Below, piece by piece: positions 31,401-42,467 of a DNA stretch of 64,000 bases. The translations under genes were made by a program, and so were the position numbers. The notes below the pieces were generated by a model. The model was not told the origin of the DNA. It worked only from the letters and a program-made list of their open reading frames with translations, and ran no database searches. Origin of the DNA: Paramecium octaurelia (Eukaryota > Ciliophora > Oligohymenophorea > Peniculida > Parameciidae). Position 1 is the first letter of the stretch, and each line of letters opens with the position of its first letter. The stretch covers positions 248,001 to 312,000 of the forward strand of contig CAJJDP010000103.1 in NCBI GenBank assembly GCA_905182995.1, given 5' to 3'.

Positions 31401-31978
31401 GAGACCTAGACTAGACTGATGTTGGAATAAATGCCATCCAATAGAATGATCACTCCTGGATATAGATTATCACTCAAACCAAAAGGAGATGTTGGTGATC
31501 AAATAGATTCACACATTTTAGAATAGATTAGACATCTCAATACTTTAGGAATTGCCAATACTTACAACAACCCAACATTCGATGAATTTCTAGGTCATTT
31601 AACAAAACAGAATGAATTAAATTTGGAAGTCTAAGAATGCTCAATTAAATTGAATGAAGTAAGAATTAAGAAGTAGGAGAAGTAAACATTTTTGAAAGTA
31701 TGATATTGATACAATTATAGATCTTACAAAAAAATGAGAAGCCTTAAGATTAGAAAGCTGAACAATTCATAACATCTGATGATGTAGACAAATTGAGAAG
31801 GGCGAATGATGCCAAGACTATTACACTAAAGAAATTGAAATAGTAGAAGGCAGTGTATAACTTTTTTCATAACAACCTATACAAAGATGTCAATGCTTTC
31901 ATCCCCATCAAAGATAACCTAACAATAACCTAAATATTTAGTTTGATTTTAACTAATTAATTTTCATTATAATCATGA
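28477..31978 (+). CDS. NACHT/nephrocystin-3-like NTPase without a P-loop, with coiled-coil C-terminus
   Basis: About 1,100 residues. Three introns near the start (35, 28 and 23 nt) and one of 23 nt near 31698 were needed. The N-terminal third resembles the NACHT module of nephrocystin-3-type proteins. Where a P-loop (GxxGxGKS) is expected the sequence is KVLLIHEKEGDDLQTMIAYW, which keeps the flanking strand and helix but lacks GKS/T. Next are LIIPYIVEHENQNHYY, a Walker-B-like VIIVIQGIDKF, and a sensor-like ILPDNIKLIASARFG. So nucleotide hydrolysis is doubtful. The C-terminal half (from about 30500) is basic and then a long coiled coil. Its TGA (31976-31978) lies in a TCATGA palindrome shared with the convergent gene. 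The domain call is from motif order; other STAND NTPases remain possible. Confidence 0.65.
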
Positions 31979-34900
31979 TTCGAAAAGTAACATAAATGGT
32001 GCCAAGCACTCTAATGTATATTTCTAGAGTAATAACTCTTTGGCTCTTCTTTCCAAGAACCTCCCTAATATTATACGTTATGATGGTTAATGCAGTTTGT
32101 GCATTCTATAAAAGAGATCTCTCTCAGATGCATCATAATTATGACTCCTAATCAGCATCAACTTTAATTCTATTTCCCTCATCTTCCATAGATCATTCTC
32201 CTTAAAATATTAGGCATCATTTTTAGCTAAGTATTCTTCCAATCCCTACAGCAATTGAAATTCTTCACAAATCACAGCAAATCTTTAAAAGGACATGTAT
32301 TGTATAGAAGATTATTCTATATCACATTCAGAATTAAACATGTTGATGTAATATTGTTCGTCTTTCTTGCTTTCAAGTTCAAGCATAAGCAACCTGAATT
32401 AGTTCTAAGTTAGTCTTTCGCCCTCATCTGCAAAAATTTGCAAGATCATAGAATACTTAAGGAGCAATTCTTGAATTTTGATATCTTACATTGGTCCTAG
32501 GTGATGGGAGATCTCCTGGTCATAATCAATATATTGAGGCAGTTTCTGTACACTCTTAATTTGATCAGCCAATTGGGATTATAGAATTGAAATACCAGTG
32601 TCTTAAAAGTTAACGTTCGAAATGTTGCTCAAGATCTATAAGTAAATCAGGAAACTTAACTAATAATTATATAGAAATGATTAAGTACATCTCCGATCAA
32701 CATTGCATGAAATAGTCTGGCTGAGTCATTCTTCCTTTTATAATAGATTATTGATTTAACGACTCTAGCCACTTTGCCTAGCCAAACATTTTAGGGTTAT
32801 GACTGATTCTCACTAGAAAAATACTCATATAATTAGACATGCATGGGGTAATTGAATTTATTGAACTTTAAACACCAAGACACAAAACTTGATAGTGTTT
32901 TCATCAATGTACTTTAAGTTACAATATTTTCTATTTTATCTCTTCTAAATTATTGAATTTCTTGTAAAAGAGTTTGAGTTGCAATCTAAGTATTTTTGCT
33001 TGGACATCTATTCACAAACAATTTCTTTTCGATTGACAATAGATTCTTTACAGGATTCAAACATTCAGATAAATCGACTTCTTCTTCTGAAGAACTTGAT
33101 GACTCTTCGAATTTATTATCAGGAAAGACTTTGATAAAATATAAGAGATACAATTTAATGTTATTTGAGGTTTTTGAGGTGAAAGCTACTCAGGTGGTTC
33201 TGGCGAATCACAACTCAATTCAATTAAGGAATTGCGTTAAGGTATACTACTTTCTTAGTGTTCAAGGGGAGTCATTGGGGGAAAGAATCCAAATGAATTT
33301 TTAGGATTTCCAGTTATCAATAAATTTGGACTGGTACTTTAATGTTAAGGGGGTAACAACGTGGTTGAACTATTCATAAATGCTTATTGTGCTGGAGGAT
33401 TCAGATTGTTTAAGTTATTTGTACTTGTAATCATAGCATTAGGAATAGGAGAAAATGCTTTTGGGAATTCCAAATGAATTTTATGTTTCTAGGCCTTACG
33501 ACGTATTTAATCTTAATGGTACTGAGGAATGAATCTGGAGATTGATTTGAATTGCTTCTCAATAAAATTGTAATTCTTGACTTACTATTAGTATTTGTTA
33601 CTCAAGATATCAAATCTCTTTTGATTTTAATTCTTTTATCGAACAGCCTATTTAAAATCAATTTGAGTTTCAAAGATCTAAATTTTACGTGCAACCAACT
33701 CATCTTTCAACTTTTAAATGATATCTTGAAAGTGATGAGTTAAGAACACAAACACAGAATAAGAATTCTAAAAATATTTGTCTACTTCATAGAAATCATC
33801 TGAAAAGAATTCTTCCTTCATTTTCATAATATTAAACAATTAAGATGACCTAAATTTGAGTTGGTCAAGAACACTTTCAAACACATTAGGAAATGTCTTC
33901 TTTTCAACTTCAACTTTCTCTATATACAATTGATAATAGTCATCAATGAAAGCCTTGATTGGATATCGTGACATTTCTAAATAAGTTTATTCGTCACTAT
34001 TCCTTGGAATACACTCTCTTTTGATAATTGCATAATTGGCTTCACAAGCTTGATTACATTATTAAGGAGGCAAAGTCTAAGTCCCCTAATCATAGATTTT
34101 TTTCTTCTAATGAATAGTCTAAACGGAACAATCCTAAGTTTAGATTAAACTATATAAATATATATTATTATATACTCCGTGGTGTCTGCTTATGAATCTG
34201 TAAAGTCCACATGATTGCCTACACATTTATCCTTAAAGAGAATCTCCTCATATTCTTCCATCAAGTTCTCATCTTTTTAAGCTTTGTCGTCATGTCCTCT
34301 TTCTAATTCCAACATTTTATTGTGATATGCTTCTTCGAATTTTCGAGTCTATTCTTCAAACACTAACTTAAAATCATCGAATATCTCTTTCTTTGCTTTA
34401 TATAATTCCTCTTCGTAATCGGCTGTCACGTTCTCAGTAGAATGTCTGACTTACTAAAATAATTTAAATGTCTCGTTTTCTTTGTTCAGATCCTATAATT
34501 GCAATTTCAACAATTCAATATCGTTATTGAGACTTGTAATTTGTGTTTGAAATGTGTTCGTCTTCTTGCGTAGATATTTGTTCTCCTTATTCAATTTCTC
34601 CACATATTCTGTATTACGCTTCAATTATTTTTCTGCTTCTTATAATCTTTATACCTTCTCCGTCATTGAGTTCTAGTACCTCTCATGAATCTTAATTGTA
34701 CTAGCTAAACTCTCCTTTTCCAATTTCCGATTTGTTCTAGACTATTTATCGATAATCTCCTTAACAGTGCCTGTAAATTGAGTCCATATCTTATCAATCA
34801 ATTAAGAATAGTCATTGCATTTCACGGATAACTATTGGCAAAGCTATCCTATTGAACCTGAATAAATCAACTCCATTTTATCGTAGAACTCGGTTATACT

Positions 34901-35072
34901 ATAAAAATGCTGCTTTTGAATCTGCTGCACCATTGACTTAATAATTATCGAAATTACATACATCAGTCCATTATTATAATAACTGCAAATCCTTTCTTTC
35001 ACTCTAATCATTTGTGATCTTTTATAACGTTCTAAAAGCCTTATTGCTCGTACCAATGTTTGCTCTGCTCAT
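31973..35072 (-). CDS. Large coiled-coil protein, 999 residues
   Basis: Four introns (22 nt after MSRANI; 26 nt near 34150-34176; 23 nt near 33136-33158; 29 nt near 32660-32690) give exactly 1,000 codons including TGA. N-terminal about 200 residues: helical and Cys-poor (CNFD... KQHFYSITEFYDKMELIYSG). Then a long coiled coil (KYLRKKTNTFQTQITSLNND), a Cys-bearing stretch (PPQQCNQACEANYAIIKREC), and a globular segment (MSRYPIKAFIDDYYQLYIEK). The middle is Pro/Gln/Ser-rich and disordered (SCDSPEPPEQLSPQKPQ), and the C-terminal 330 residues are helical, ending LAPFMLLFES. Cytoskeletal or ciliary role is plausible, not shown. Parts of it read as three separate ORFs unless spliced. Confidence 0.75.
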
Positions 35073-35508
35073 TAACTGATTCATAGCAAAAATCTATTAT
35101 TTTACTAATACTCATACAGTTCCATCCTCCCCTTATATTGTCTTATTGATCTACTACACAGATGGTAGCTTTACAGGAGATAAATACTCATCAGTCAATG
35201 TCTGTACCCGCATTTATTTTTCTCTTCTCATATTGTTATATATTTTATGTAATTACCAATTAAATTAAACTAAAATTGAACAATCTATTTTTAAATTGTA
35301 TCTTATCAATATCACTCTGATATGAGACCTTTTCAACTTCATAAAATGTTATATGTCACATTCATAGATAGATTTATCAATTTACTATCACCATATTTTT
35401 TTATATAGCCAAAAAATATGTTGCTTGTATATAGTTTGTATCAATTAGACGTCATCAATTTACATATATTATTCATTTTAATACAATTTAATATTTTTAT
35501 AATAAATT
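35073..35508 (+). other. Intergenic region with a doubtful 52-residue ORF (35162-35320)
   Basis: On the forward strand ATG 35162 opens 53 codons (MVALQEINTHQSMSVPAFIF, then a hydrophobic stretch) ending TGA 35320. It could be a tiny membrane protein or chance. The remainder is AT-rich with no other sustained frame. The region also serves as promoter for the reverse coiled-coil gene that starts at 35072. Confidence 0.3.
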
Positions 35509-35914
35509 ATGCAAAAAATGATCAAACCTTAATCACTTGCTTCTTTAGGCACCTTTTCGATTTCAAAGTCTCCAGTTTATAAATTCATGAGTGTATTTTT
35601 TCATTTAAATTTTGAAGATTTTATGAATTAGTATTTAAATGAATAAGAATATCATCAGAAGAATAGCTGGTTGATATAATAAATTGATTTATTAATAAGC
35701 CCAAGAATATTTTGTCATTGATCTTTATTTTTTTTCTTCATTACTACTGGAATTTGTATTGAATAACAATGAATCTATAAACTCAGTTAGCTCTAAATCT
35801 ATCACTCCCAATTCTAATTTTTAGCAATTAATAATATTTGTAATGGATATCTCCATATATTAAATTCATAATTAATGTTACTATAATGAGATTAATAACA
35901 AACCACAATTATGA
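35509..35914 (+). CDS. Small protein with weak cyclin-like character, about 115 residues
   Basis: Two introns (28 nt after FEDFMNQ, 30 nt soon after) give 116 codons ending TGA 35912-35914. The order of short motifs recalls a cyclin box: SISKSPVYKFM, then EYFVIDLYFFSSLLLEFV where cyclins have the FVLALIYIDR helix, and later NQCYYNEINNK where cyclins have a YYNN motif. The similarity is weak and there is no conserved Lys-Glu pair I can point to. A further forward frame (35911-36129, MTNDINKRTLEMIYKLI) might be the rest of the same protein, but no normal intron joins it. That extension would overlap the reverse gene at 36035. Function therefore open. Confidence 0.4.
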
Positions 35915-36034
35915 CAAATGATATAAATAAAAGAACTCTTGAAATGATATATAAACTTATATAGAATATATTTGTTCATCTGCTAATATTTCTAAGTGCT
36001 CTATCTATTTTTTATGACAATTAGAAAAGTTCAT

Positions 36035-36618
36035 TCACGTAGCCTCTTGATAATTATTTAATCTCCTCTGGCTATGAACAATCCAATTGTCTTGAAATTT
36101 CCAATAGTTCAGATAATGGGACAGCTTGATCTATTCTTTTAGAAAATGAATGGGTTATAGTTTTGCTATTGTCTTTTGCAGTAGATTAAGTCGAAGGAGA
36201 TTAAAATTACCAACTTCCCAAATTTCCAAGTGATTAGTTCTTTCTTCTAAATGCAGATAACATATCATCATTCTAAGTGTGAAATCTACTTGGGTTATTC
36301 CTTTTAAATAGTGCAATACATAGTACCCATCTTGAATTCCAAATATTTTGCTGGGCGATGCCAAATTGGGATTATGATCTTCCTTGCTTTTATTCAAAAT
36401 TGTGTGATGAAATTTGTTATCTGATTTGTTATCTATTTATTCCACCCATTCTGTAGGATACCTAAATTATCGATCACTAGAACTTACCTTCTTAATTCTT
36501 TTTTATCACTACTGTCTTTAAATGCAGAACTCGTACGAGTAGCTGTTGTAAAAGCTTAAGATTGATTCAAAAAGGTGCTTCTTTTAATAATTGAAGATTT
36601 TTGAACACTTGATTGCAT
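36035..36618 (-). CDS. Hypothetical protein, 185 residues
   Basis: One 26-nt intron (36462-36487) gives 186 codons. The N-terminus is Ser/Thr-rich (MQSSVQKSSIIKRSTFLN), followed by a globular part with many aromatic residues (FGIQDGYYVLHYLKGITQV, HLEIWEVGNFNLLRL). The C-terminus is basic (SQRRLNNYQEAT). No known domain recognised. It is convergent with the forward gene ending at 35914, or overlapping it if that gene extends to 36129. Confidence 0.65.
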
Positions 36619-36804
36619 TGAAATAAAATTTATTTCTTAATAAAACCTACTATTAATTATTTCTGCCTCAAATAATATAATAATTTAAATAAAATTTTCA
36701 TACAAACATAATACGACTTAAATATTTCATTAATCTTCATAATGAAGATTTATGTGAGATTTATAATTTATAAGAGATTTATTAATTATAGTGTATTATA
36801 AATA

Positions 36805-37140
36805 ATGAACTTAAAATCGATATAGGACAGCTTAATCTAGGCAGTTATTGAAGAAGGAGTCAAACTCATGAAATAATTAATAGGTGAATACTTTAATGCT
36901 ACTTGTTATTCTATTTCCCAACCTGGAGAAGGAAGTGTTTGGATCTCATATTTAGATGGCAATCATTTCTTAAACAATGGCCAAGTGCTAAGTATGTTCT
37001 ATCACCCGACAAAAAAACACACTGCAACTACAGTTGGCAAATTAGGCTAGAAATAAAGTGTGGCTGGACCAGGATAATGGGCATATTCAATTTAAACTAA
37101 AGGGGCTTATGGAAATAAGGCACATTACAATACATTATGA
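36805..37140 (+). CDS. Hypothetical protein, 111 residues
   Basis: Single exon of 112 codons, ATG 36805 to TGA 37138-37140, with several TAA/TAG Gln codons. The N-terminus is helical (DSLIQAVIEEGVKLMKQL) and the C-terminal half is rich in Gly, Thr, Tyr and His (VSMFYHPTKKH-like stretch, then GPGQWAYSIQTKGAYGNK), suggesting a beta-rich small domain. No family recognised. Composition and frame length support a real gene. Confidence 0.6.
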
Positions 37141-37538
37141 AATATATATTATAAAGTATATTCTGAATAATTTATACATAATTCTATTAAAATAATAGTT
37201 ATCATTATGAATTATTGATTTTAGATTTAATAGAAAAACTAAGAGAATAATGCTATTTAGAAAAGTCAAGATATGAGCTTTTGCATTAGATTTTATATCC
37301 TAATTATAACGAATAATTTTATAGAAGGCGTCATGAGGATGTTATAAAAATTTGAGAATCTATAATATTATTTGATAGAACAACCTCTTGTACAAGTCAA
37401 CAGATCGAATATGGAGAAATAGTTGCAATAAAGGGGAGATTATAATTAATGAAGATTCTCTATTTTAATTTATATCAACACATAGATCATCATTATTATT
37501 TGCATTCTGGCTTTTCTGTTTTCTTACTTTCATTCTTA
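37141..37538 (+). other. Gap with a possible unresolved small forward gene
   Basis: From about 37228 to 37350 the forward strand reads DLIEKLREQCYLEKSRYELL in a frame with coding composition, preceded by a good 27-nt intron candidate (37198-37224, gtt...tag) and ending at a TGA. A second open stretch follows (IILFDRTTSCTSQQIEYGEI) at about 37370-37440. No clear ATG or single splice pattern unites them. It may be a real small gene or a remnant. Confidence 0.35.
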
Positions 37539-38567
37539 TCACCCTTGCTGCTGCTTGACTTCTTTCTTTTCTAATAATTGATAATTTTAATAGAATACAG
37601 ATTTTTTTTTGTCATCTTCATCATCATCATCATCCTCATCATCTTCATCATCATCATCTATTTCAGCCATTTCTGGTTGTAATCCTAAGAACAACTCCAA
37701 TGAACATGGAACAATGGAATCAAGGAATTCTGTAGCAATGTCAAAATGTTCATTCATTAAATCTTCCTATTTTTCAACTTCTTCTTCATCAAGATCTTTC
37801 TTAGTTGTAAGATCAAAATCTTTGAAGAATCCAAAGAAACTTTGAGCATCAACAACTTTATCAACAGTTCTAGATGCTCCAGTTTTCTTGTTCTTTTATT
37901 TCTTTGAAACCTTCTTTTGAGTGACATTCTTGCCCTCTTTCCATTCAATATGAGTTGATTCACTTTTCACTGGAGTCTCTTCTGCCTTCTCAAAAATGAA
38001 TTTCTTAGTTAGAACTAAATTAGTAAAGTAATCATTGGGGGCAAAGGTGAGTTTGATAGTGAAATTGTGGCTGTTTTCTTCAAGCTCTAATTCTACTTTA
38101 GTGAGTGACTTCAACACATCCCAATCCTTCTCATTGTCTTAACATACATCCGCTAAACACAATCAAAATGATATTTACCAATAACAACTGAATTTTTGAG
38201 TACCTTGTACCAATAATCATCAATGGGTTCTGCTGTATTGTTCTCATTAACAAGTGCTTTTTCTGCTTCACTTAAGAATTTGTCTGAATTGGACAGTTCA
38301 ATATCAGTGGCAGCTCTTTATCCAAGAATCAATTCGTTTTACTTTAAGAAGAAATAGAATGTAAATTCTTACCTTCTAATAGAGAGGGAGATTCAAGTGA
38401 TCATATTCAATAGTGAGTTTCTAAACTTGTTCTTCCAACTCCTCTTCGTATTGTTGTTTGCGTTTTAAGTGATAAAAGAGAGCGACTGCTTTGACTCTTT
38501 CAGCAACAGGTAGGCTTTTAATCTTAGTAATGACTTCTTCGATATTTGAGTTTTCGTGATCACTCAT
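37539..38567 (-). CDS. NAP1: Nucleosome assembly protein, NAP1 family
   Basis: Histone H2A-H2B chaperone of 323 residues; introns at 38342-38372 (31 nt) and 38153-38178 (26 nt). Family hallmarks in order: N-terminal helix (VAERVKAVALFYHLKRKQ) and coiled coil (QYEEELEEQVQKL); then IDDYWYKVLKN; LKSLTKVELELEENSHNFTI; FAPNDYFTNLVLTKKF; STHIEWKEGKNVTQKKVSKK; and VVDAQSFFGFF with LFLGLQPEMAEI before an acidic tail. Length and order match NAP1. The acidic tail of Asp and Glu is encoded by a GAT/GAA microsatellite. After the acidic run the protein continues for about 25 basic and Gln-rich residues to TGA 37539, which is unusual, as the acidic tail normally ends the protein; a missed intron is possible there. 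Confidence 0.9.
37613..37660 (-). repeat. GAT/GAA coding microsatellite in NAP1
   Basis: On the + strand the run is (CATCAT...CTTCAT); on the coding strand it is a string of GAT and GAA/GAG codons giving the acidic C-terminal tail of NAP1. Acidic tails are usual in this histone chaperone family. Confidence 0.8.
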
Positions 38568-38710
38568 TAAAATTTATAATGAATTAACAAATACATTTCA
38601 AATTCATACTGCAATATCTGGAGTTTAGCACTAAATTTGATCAATAACAATACGAATTATCAATTATGTTAAAGAGAGGAACACTTGCTGCATAAACTAT
38701 TATAAGCAAA

Positions 38711-39924
38711 ATGCAAATAAGAAATCCTGAACGAACTTCCAATATGTGTAGATTGCCAATCGATCAAATTGCAGAGTTTCAGTAGAAGATGGTTAACAAA
38801 GACGGAGTCTATGTGGACTACAATGTACTTATTCAATCATTCCAATTTTTTAGATTAAATTCTTGTTTTATTTGGGAGGCAATCAACTTGGAGATTGCTT
38901 AATCAATTTGGCATACTTCCTAAATGGAGAAATTGACTAAGATTAAAAGGTCAAAAAGCCATTAACATCTACAACAGACAAACGAGCTGCCTTATTATTT
39001 CGAGTCATGAGAGCACCCTTTTAGTCCTAATTTGAAACTTAAGAATATCCTCAAGTCAATGTGCCAATGCCAGCACCTACACATACTCCTATTTCTCAGT
39101 AAGTCCCATAGACTGCTAGAAATTCTAGTAGTCGTAAAATGGAATTGCAAAACAGAGCAACCAGAGCAAGGAGTCAATCTCCTCCTAAAGAATTCAAGAG
39201 TGCAATTCAGGTTTCAAAAGCAGAAGAATAACCTTCGTAAATTAAATAGCCATCAGATAATCTCACTCAAAAATTCCTGTAGCTTGGTGAGAAGTTCTCA
39301 TAAGAAAAACTACAGCAGGTTGTTCCTACTAATGAAGATAATGATAATTTCAGAGAAATCACTGAAATGCTTACTCAATAGGAAGAGGAGTTGTAAAAGC
39401 AGATTGAGCAATTAGATAATCATATTAAGGTTGATTCTAAATTTAGAAGAACAAATTTTGATAATAATAATAACACAGCCAATTTTGCAAACGCAAACAG
39501 CAATAATCAAGAACTCTAATTTTTAAAGCAAAAATACAATGAACTTGATGAAAAATACAACAAAGCATTAGAAGAAAACTCACACTTGAAGAGAATTATA
39601 AGATAAAGTGGCGAGTAATTGAAAAAACACAACCAACTTTCACAGTCAGGATACAAACAACTCACTGACAGTGGTCTAAATCAATCCACAGTCTCTAATT
39701 AGGAGTAATTTGAAAGAACCATTGAAAAAAAAAATCAGATCATCAAAGAGTTATCAAATTAATTATTAGAATTAGAAAAAAACTCTAATGTTGCTGTCAT
39801 TGAACAATTACGCAACTAAATTTCTAGAATAGAATAACTAACAGTAGAAAAAGAGGAATAATGGCAACTCTAAGAAAAAATATATAAAGAAAAGATTTTT
39901 CAATTGTTCTAAAACACAGAATGA
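38711..39924 (+). CDS. Coiled-coil protein with conserved-looking N-terminal domain, 394 residues
   Basis: One 29-nt intron (38825-38853) gives 395 codons. Residues 1-100 look globular (RLPIDQIAEFQQKMVNKDGV ... FYLGGNQLGDCLINLAYFLN), then comes a Pro/Ser/Thr-rich linker (VNVPMPAPTHTPISQ, SRSQSPPKEFKS), and from about residue 190 a coiled coil to the end (LTQQEEELQKQIEQLDNHIK). The plan fits a structural or motor-cargo adaptor. No family recognised. Confidence 0.75.
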
Positions 39925-40340
39925 ATTTATAAATAACTGTATTTATTTGTTAAGTATAATTTTGGATATCATTTAGAAATCGTGCAACTTGGGTGTTCTA
40001 AATTGTATTGTTCTAATATATATCTAAAATTTCCACATTTAAAGTTAGTATTAATGAGTTTGAAGAATATCTTTCATCATCAATGATTCATTCTCAAGAA
40101 TACGTCATAGCCTTCATCATTGTTTCATTATCCAAAATATCAATAATAATATTATTACGAAATAAAGGATGTGTTAATTGAATCAGAAATAAAAATACAT
40201 TAAAAATGTCACTAATTTTTTGATTTGAATAATTTTTATTTTACTTTAATATCTCCTTTAAATATAAACAATGTATTATTTAATTGTATTTAATGTAATG
40301 TATGATGTCATAAATTTGTTAAATATAAATGAGAATAAAA
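39925..40340. other. Convergent intergenic region
   Basis: Lies between two convergent genes, so it should hold two 3' ends and no promoter, yet is 416 bp long, which is large for this genome. AT-rich, no sustained frame on either strand, no recognised RNA. Confidence 0.45.
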
Positions 40341-40943
40341 TCAAAATTCGTTATTGTATGCACAACTTAGATAAGTATATGGATCTTAATAATAAGTAGG
40401 TGCATACTCATCAGTGGGAACTTCACAACTTGTATATTCTTCTTTTATGTACTCCTCTTTTACTTCGTCCTTTTTAGAGAGACTCAAAAATTTGTCATAC
40501 GGTTATTCCTTCTACAGCTATTCTTTCAACTGTTCAATAGCTTGTATGTACATCTATTTAGTAGATTGATCTTTAATCTTGTTATTGATTAGCACACAAA
40601 CTTCAGCTTAAGTTCCTAAGAATTCTATCCATTTGTGTTAGGTTTCCAATTGAATGATCTTTGTTCTAGGATTGATGGCTCCAAAGAGTTTTTTAAGGTC
40701 TCCTAATTCAAATTTTTATTGTTTTGAAGTCTTCTTCTTGTGAATAGATCTCAAGTAGCCATCCACTTGTTTATATCCCATTTCTTCAGCCCAATGCATG
40801 AATTGGTTCATGAAGAAGGGCACAATCCTCCGTTGAAAATTGTGTTGTTTCTTAATTGAGTATGGTACCTCAGATTATTATTCTTGAGGTTTAATGGTGA
40901 GATGGGCATTAATGATGTCTAAAAGGTGTTCATCAATCTGCAT
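40341..40943 (-). CDS. Hypothetical protein, 200 residues
   Basis: Intronless frame of 201 codons, ATG 40941-40943 to TGA 40341-40343. It begins MQIDEHLLDIINAHLTIKPQ and contains an aromatic/basic core (FQRRIVPFFMNQFMHWAEEM), a Lys-rich stretch, a Leu-rich helix (MYIQAIEQLKEQLQKEQPYD), and an acidic Tyr-rich tail (CEVPTDEYAPTYYQDPYTYL). The region reads as well-folded and helical. No domain recognised. Confidence 0.72.
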
Positions 40944-41572
40944 TATGACTTTGCCATTGCATTTTTTAAGAATCTAAATATTAAGAGATACAATACTTAG
41001 TATGTGTATGCGTCTTACATTTTATTTGTATTAATGATTTGCAAAATTTGATAATTACAATTCATATTGCATTAATAATACAAATTTCAACATTTGTTGT
41101 GGAATATTCATTATTAATATGTTTAATTATTTAATTAAACTTAATTAACATTGCTAAAATCTACATACAACAACTTCTACTAATCATGTTTAGTAACACA
41201 CAAGATCAAATATTTTATTGAAAATGATCTAATGTATAAACATACAAGTCTATTTAATCCATTATTCTAAAGAGGTTATTTTCTCTCTATTCGAAATGAT
41301 GTGCAATCTGAATCGAAGAATCTTTAAGAGTGGTGACTCTTAGGACTATAGATTTTATCATTTTATTTGATCAACGACACTTTTTTTTCTCTATAAACTG
41401 GTAAAATAAAATAAATAAATATTATAATGGTTCTAAATTAATCTTATACATATTTACATGGATTCATAAGCTTGAATGTAATGGTTAGAATGTTCTTTAA
41501 TGTTTGTAACCTAGTGACGATTCACCCCCAAGACATTTCTAATTTTAAAATAAATAATAATAATTGATCGAA
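40944..41572. other. 630 bp divergent intergenic region
   Basis: Between the reverse gene starting at 40943 and the reductase gene starting at 41573. AT-rich, with a patch of more balanced composition at about 41290-41350 (gtgcaatctgaatcgaagaa) and another near 41505-41540. Neither contains an ORF of note. A box-A-like string near 41480 prompted a tRNA check that failed. A small non-coding RNA cannot be excluded. Confidence 0.4.
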
Positions 41573-42467
41573 ATGAATAAAACCTTCCAATAAAATTTCT
41601 TAGCTAATCAAGTTGCTATAGTAACAGGTGGTGCTACAGGAATTTGTTATGGCATTAGTCTGGCATATCTAAAATACGGATGCAAGGTTCTTATCACAAG
41701 TCGTAAAGAGGAAGTCTTAAAGCAATCATGCATTACATTAGCATAAGAATCAGGCAATGACAATATCGCATATTTTCCTTGTGATGTGAGAAAATTTGAA
41801 TAAGTGGAAGCAATGGTTTAATTTGCATTGGACAAATGGGGAAGAATAGACATTTTAGTCAATGGGGCAGCTGGAAATTTTTTGGTTCCTTTCGAAATGA
41901 TGAGTGTAAATGCCTTCAGATCTGTAATGGAAATAGATACTTTTGGAACATTTCATGTAATTCTTGTTTATATAAGTAGTGTTGTAAAGCAGTTGTTGCA
42001 AAATGGATGTCAAAAAATGGAGGTGTTATAATTAATATTAGTACCACTCTTCCACATTGTGGAGTAGCACTTCAATCCCATGCTGGAACAGCCAAAGCAG
42101 GAATAGATGCACTTACTAGACATCTCGCTGTTGAATTGGGACCAAAGAAAATTAGAGTTGTTGGAATAGCCCCAGGAGCTATTGAGAAATCTGAAGGATT
42201 CAAAAGATTGAGAATGGATGATAGTGTACTTAATGTCCAATATTATTATTTTAGTCTGGTTTTGGAGAGGATTTTGAAAAACTGTTGCCATTACAGAGGG
42301 CAGGAAACAATGATGATATTGCTCCTTGGGCTCTCTTTTTGGCTTCTGAATGTGCAAGTTACATCACTGGATAAACTATAATAGTTGATGGAGGAGCAGT
42401 TAATACATTTCCTAATTTTACTCTCCTAAGTAAAAAAGCAAGAGATATGTTAAAACCAAAATTGTGA
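41573..42467 (+). CDS. DECR2: 2,4-dienoyl-CoA reductase, peroxisomal DECR2 type (SDR family)
   Basis: NADPH-dependent reductase of beta-oxidation that removes double bonds at even positions of unsaturated acyl-CoAs. Two introns (about 41959-41981, 23 nt; about 42226-42254, 29 nt) give a 280-residue SDR protein. Motifs in order: [15 protein letters not shown] (cofactor loop, with Cys where the third Gly of TGxxxGIG is usual), [94 protein letters not shown] and [14 protein letters not shown]. The NGAAGNFL and LQ-HAG(T/S)AKA signatures separate DECR2 from other SDRs. The C-terminus is KPKL; this is not a canonical SKL peroxisomal signal. Confidence 0.9.

Noticed and set aside
30840..31978. A separate coiled-coil gene downstream of the NACHT-like gene
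   Set aside because: The frame stays open from the NTPase part into the coiled coil with no TGA or new start region, so one gene is simpler.
32996..33304. 102-codon forward ORF
   Set aside because: Antisense to the reverse coiled-coil gene, whose frame is supported by splicing to exactly 1,000 codons.
41461..41545. tRNA-like stretch (box-A-like gtaatggttaga and gattcac)
   Set aside because: No seven-base acceptor stem and no consistent anticodon arm could be drawn; pairing is at chance level.
42010..42357. 115-codon reverse ORF
   Set aside because: Antisense shadow of the dienoyl-CoA reductase gene with its clear SDR motifs.
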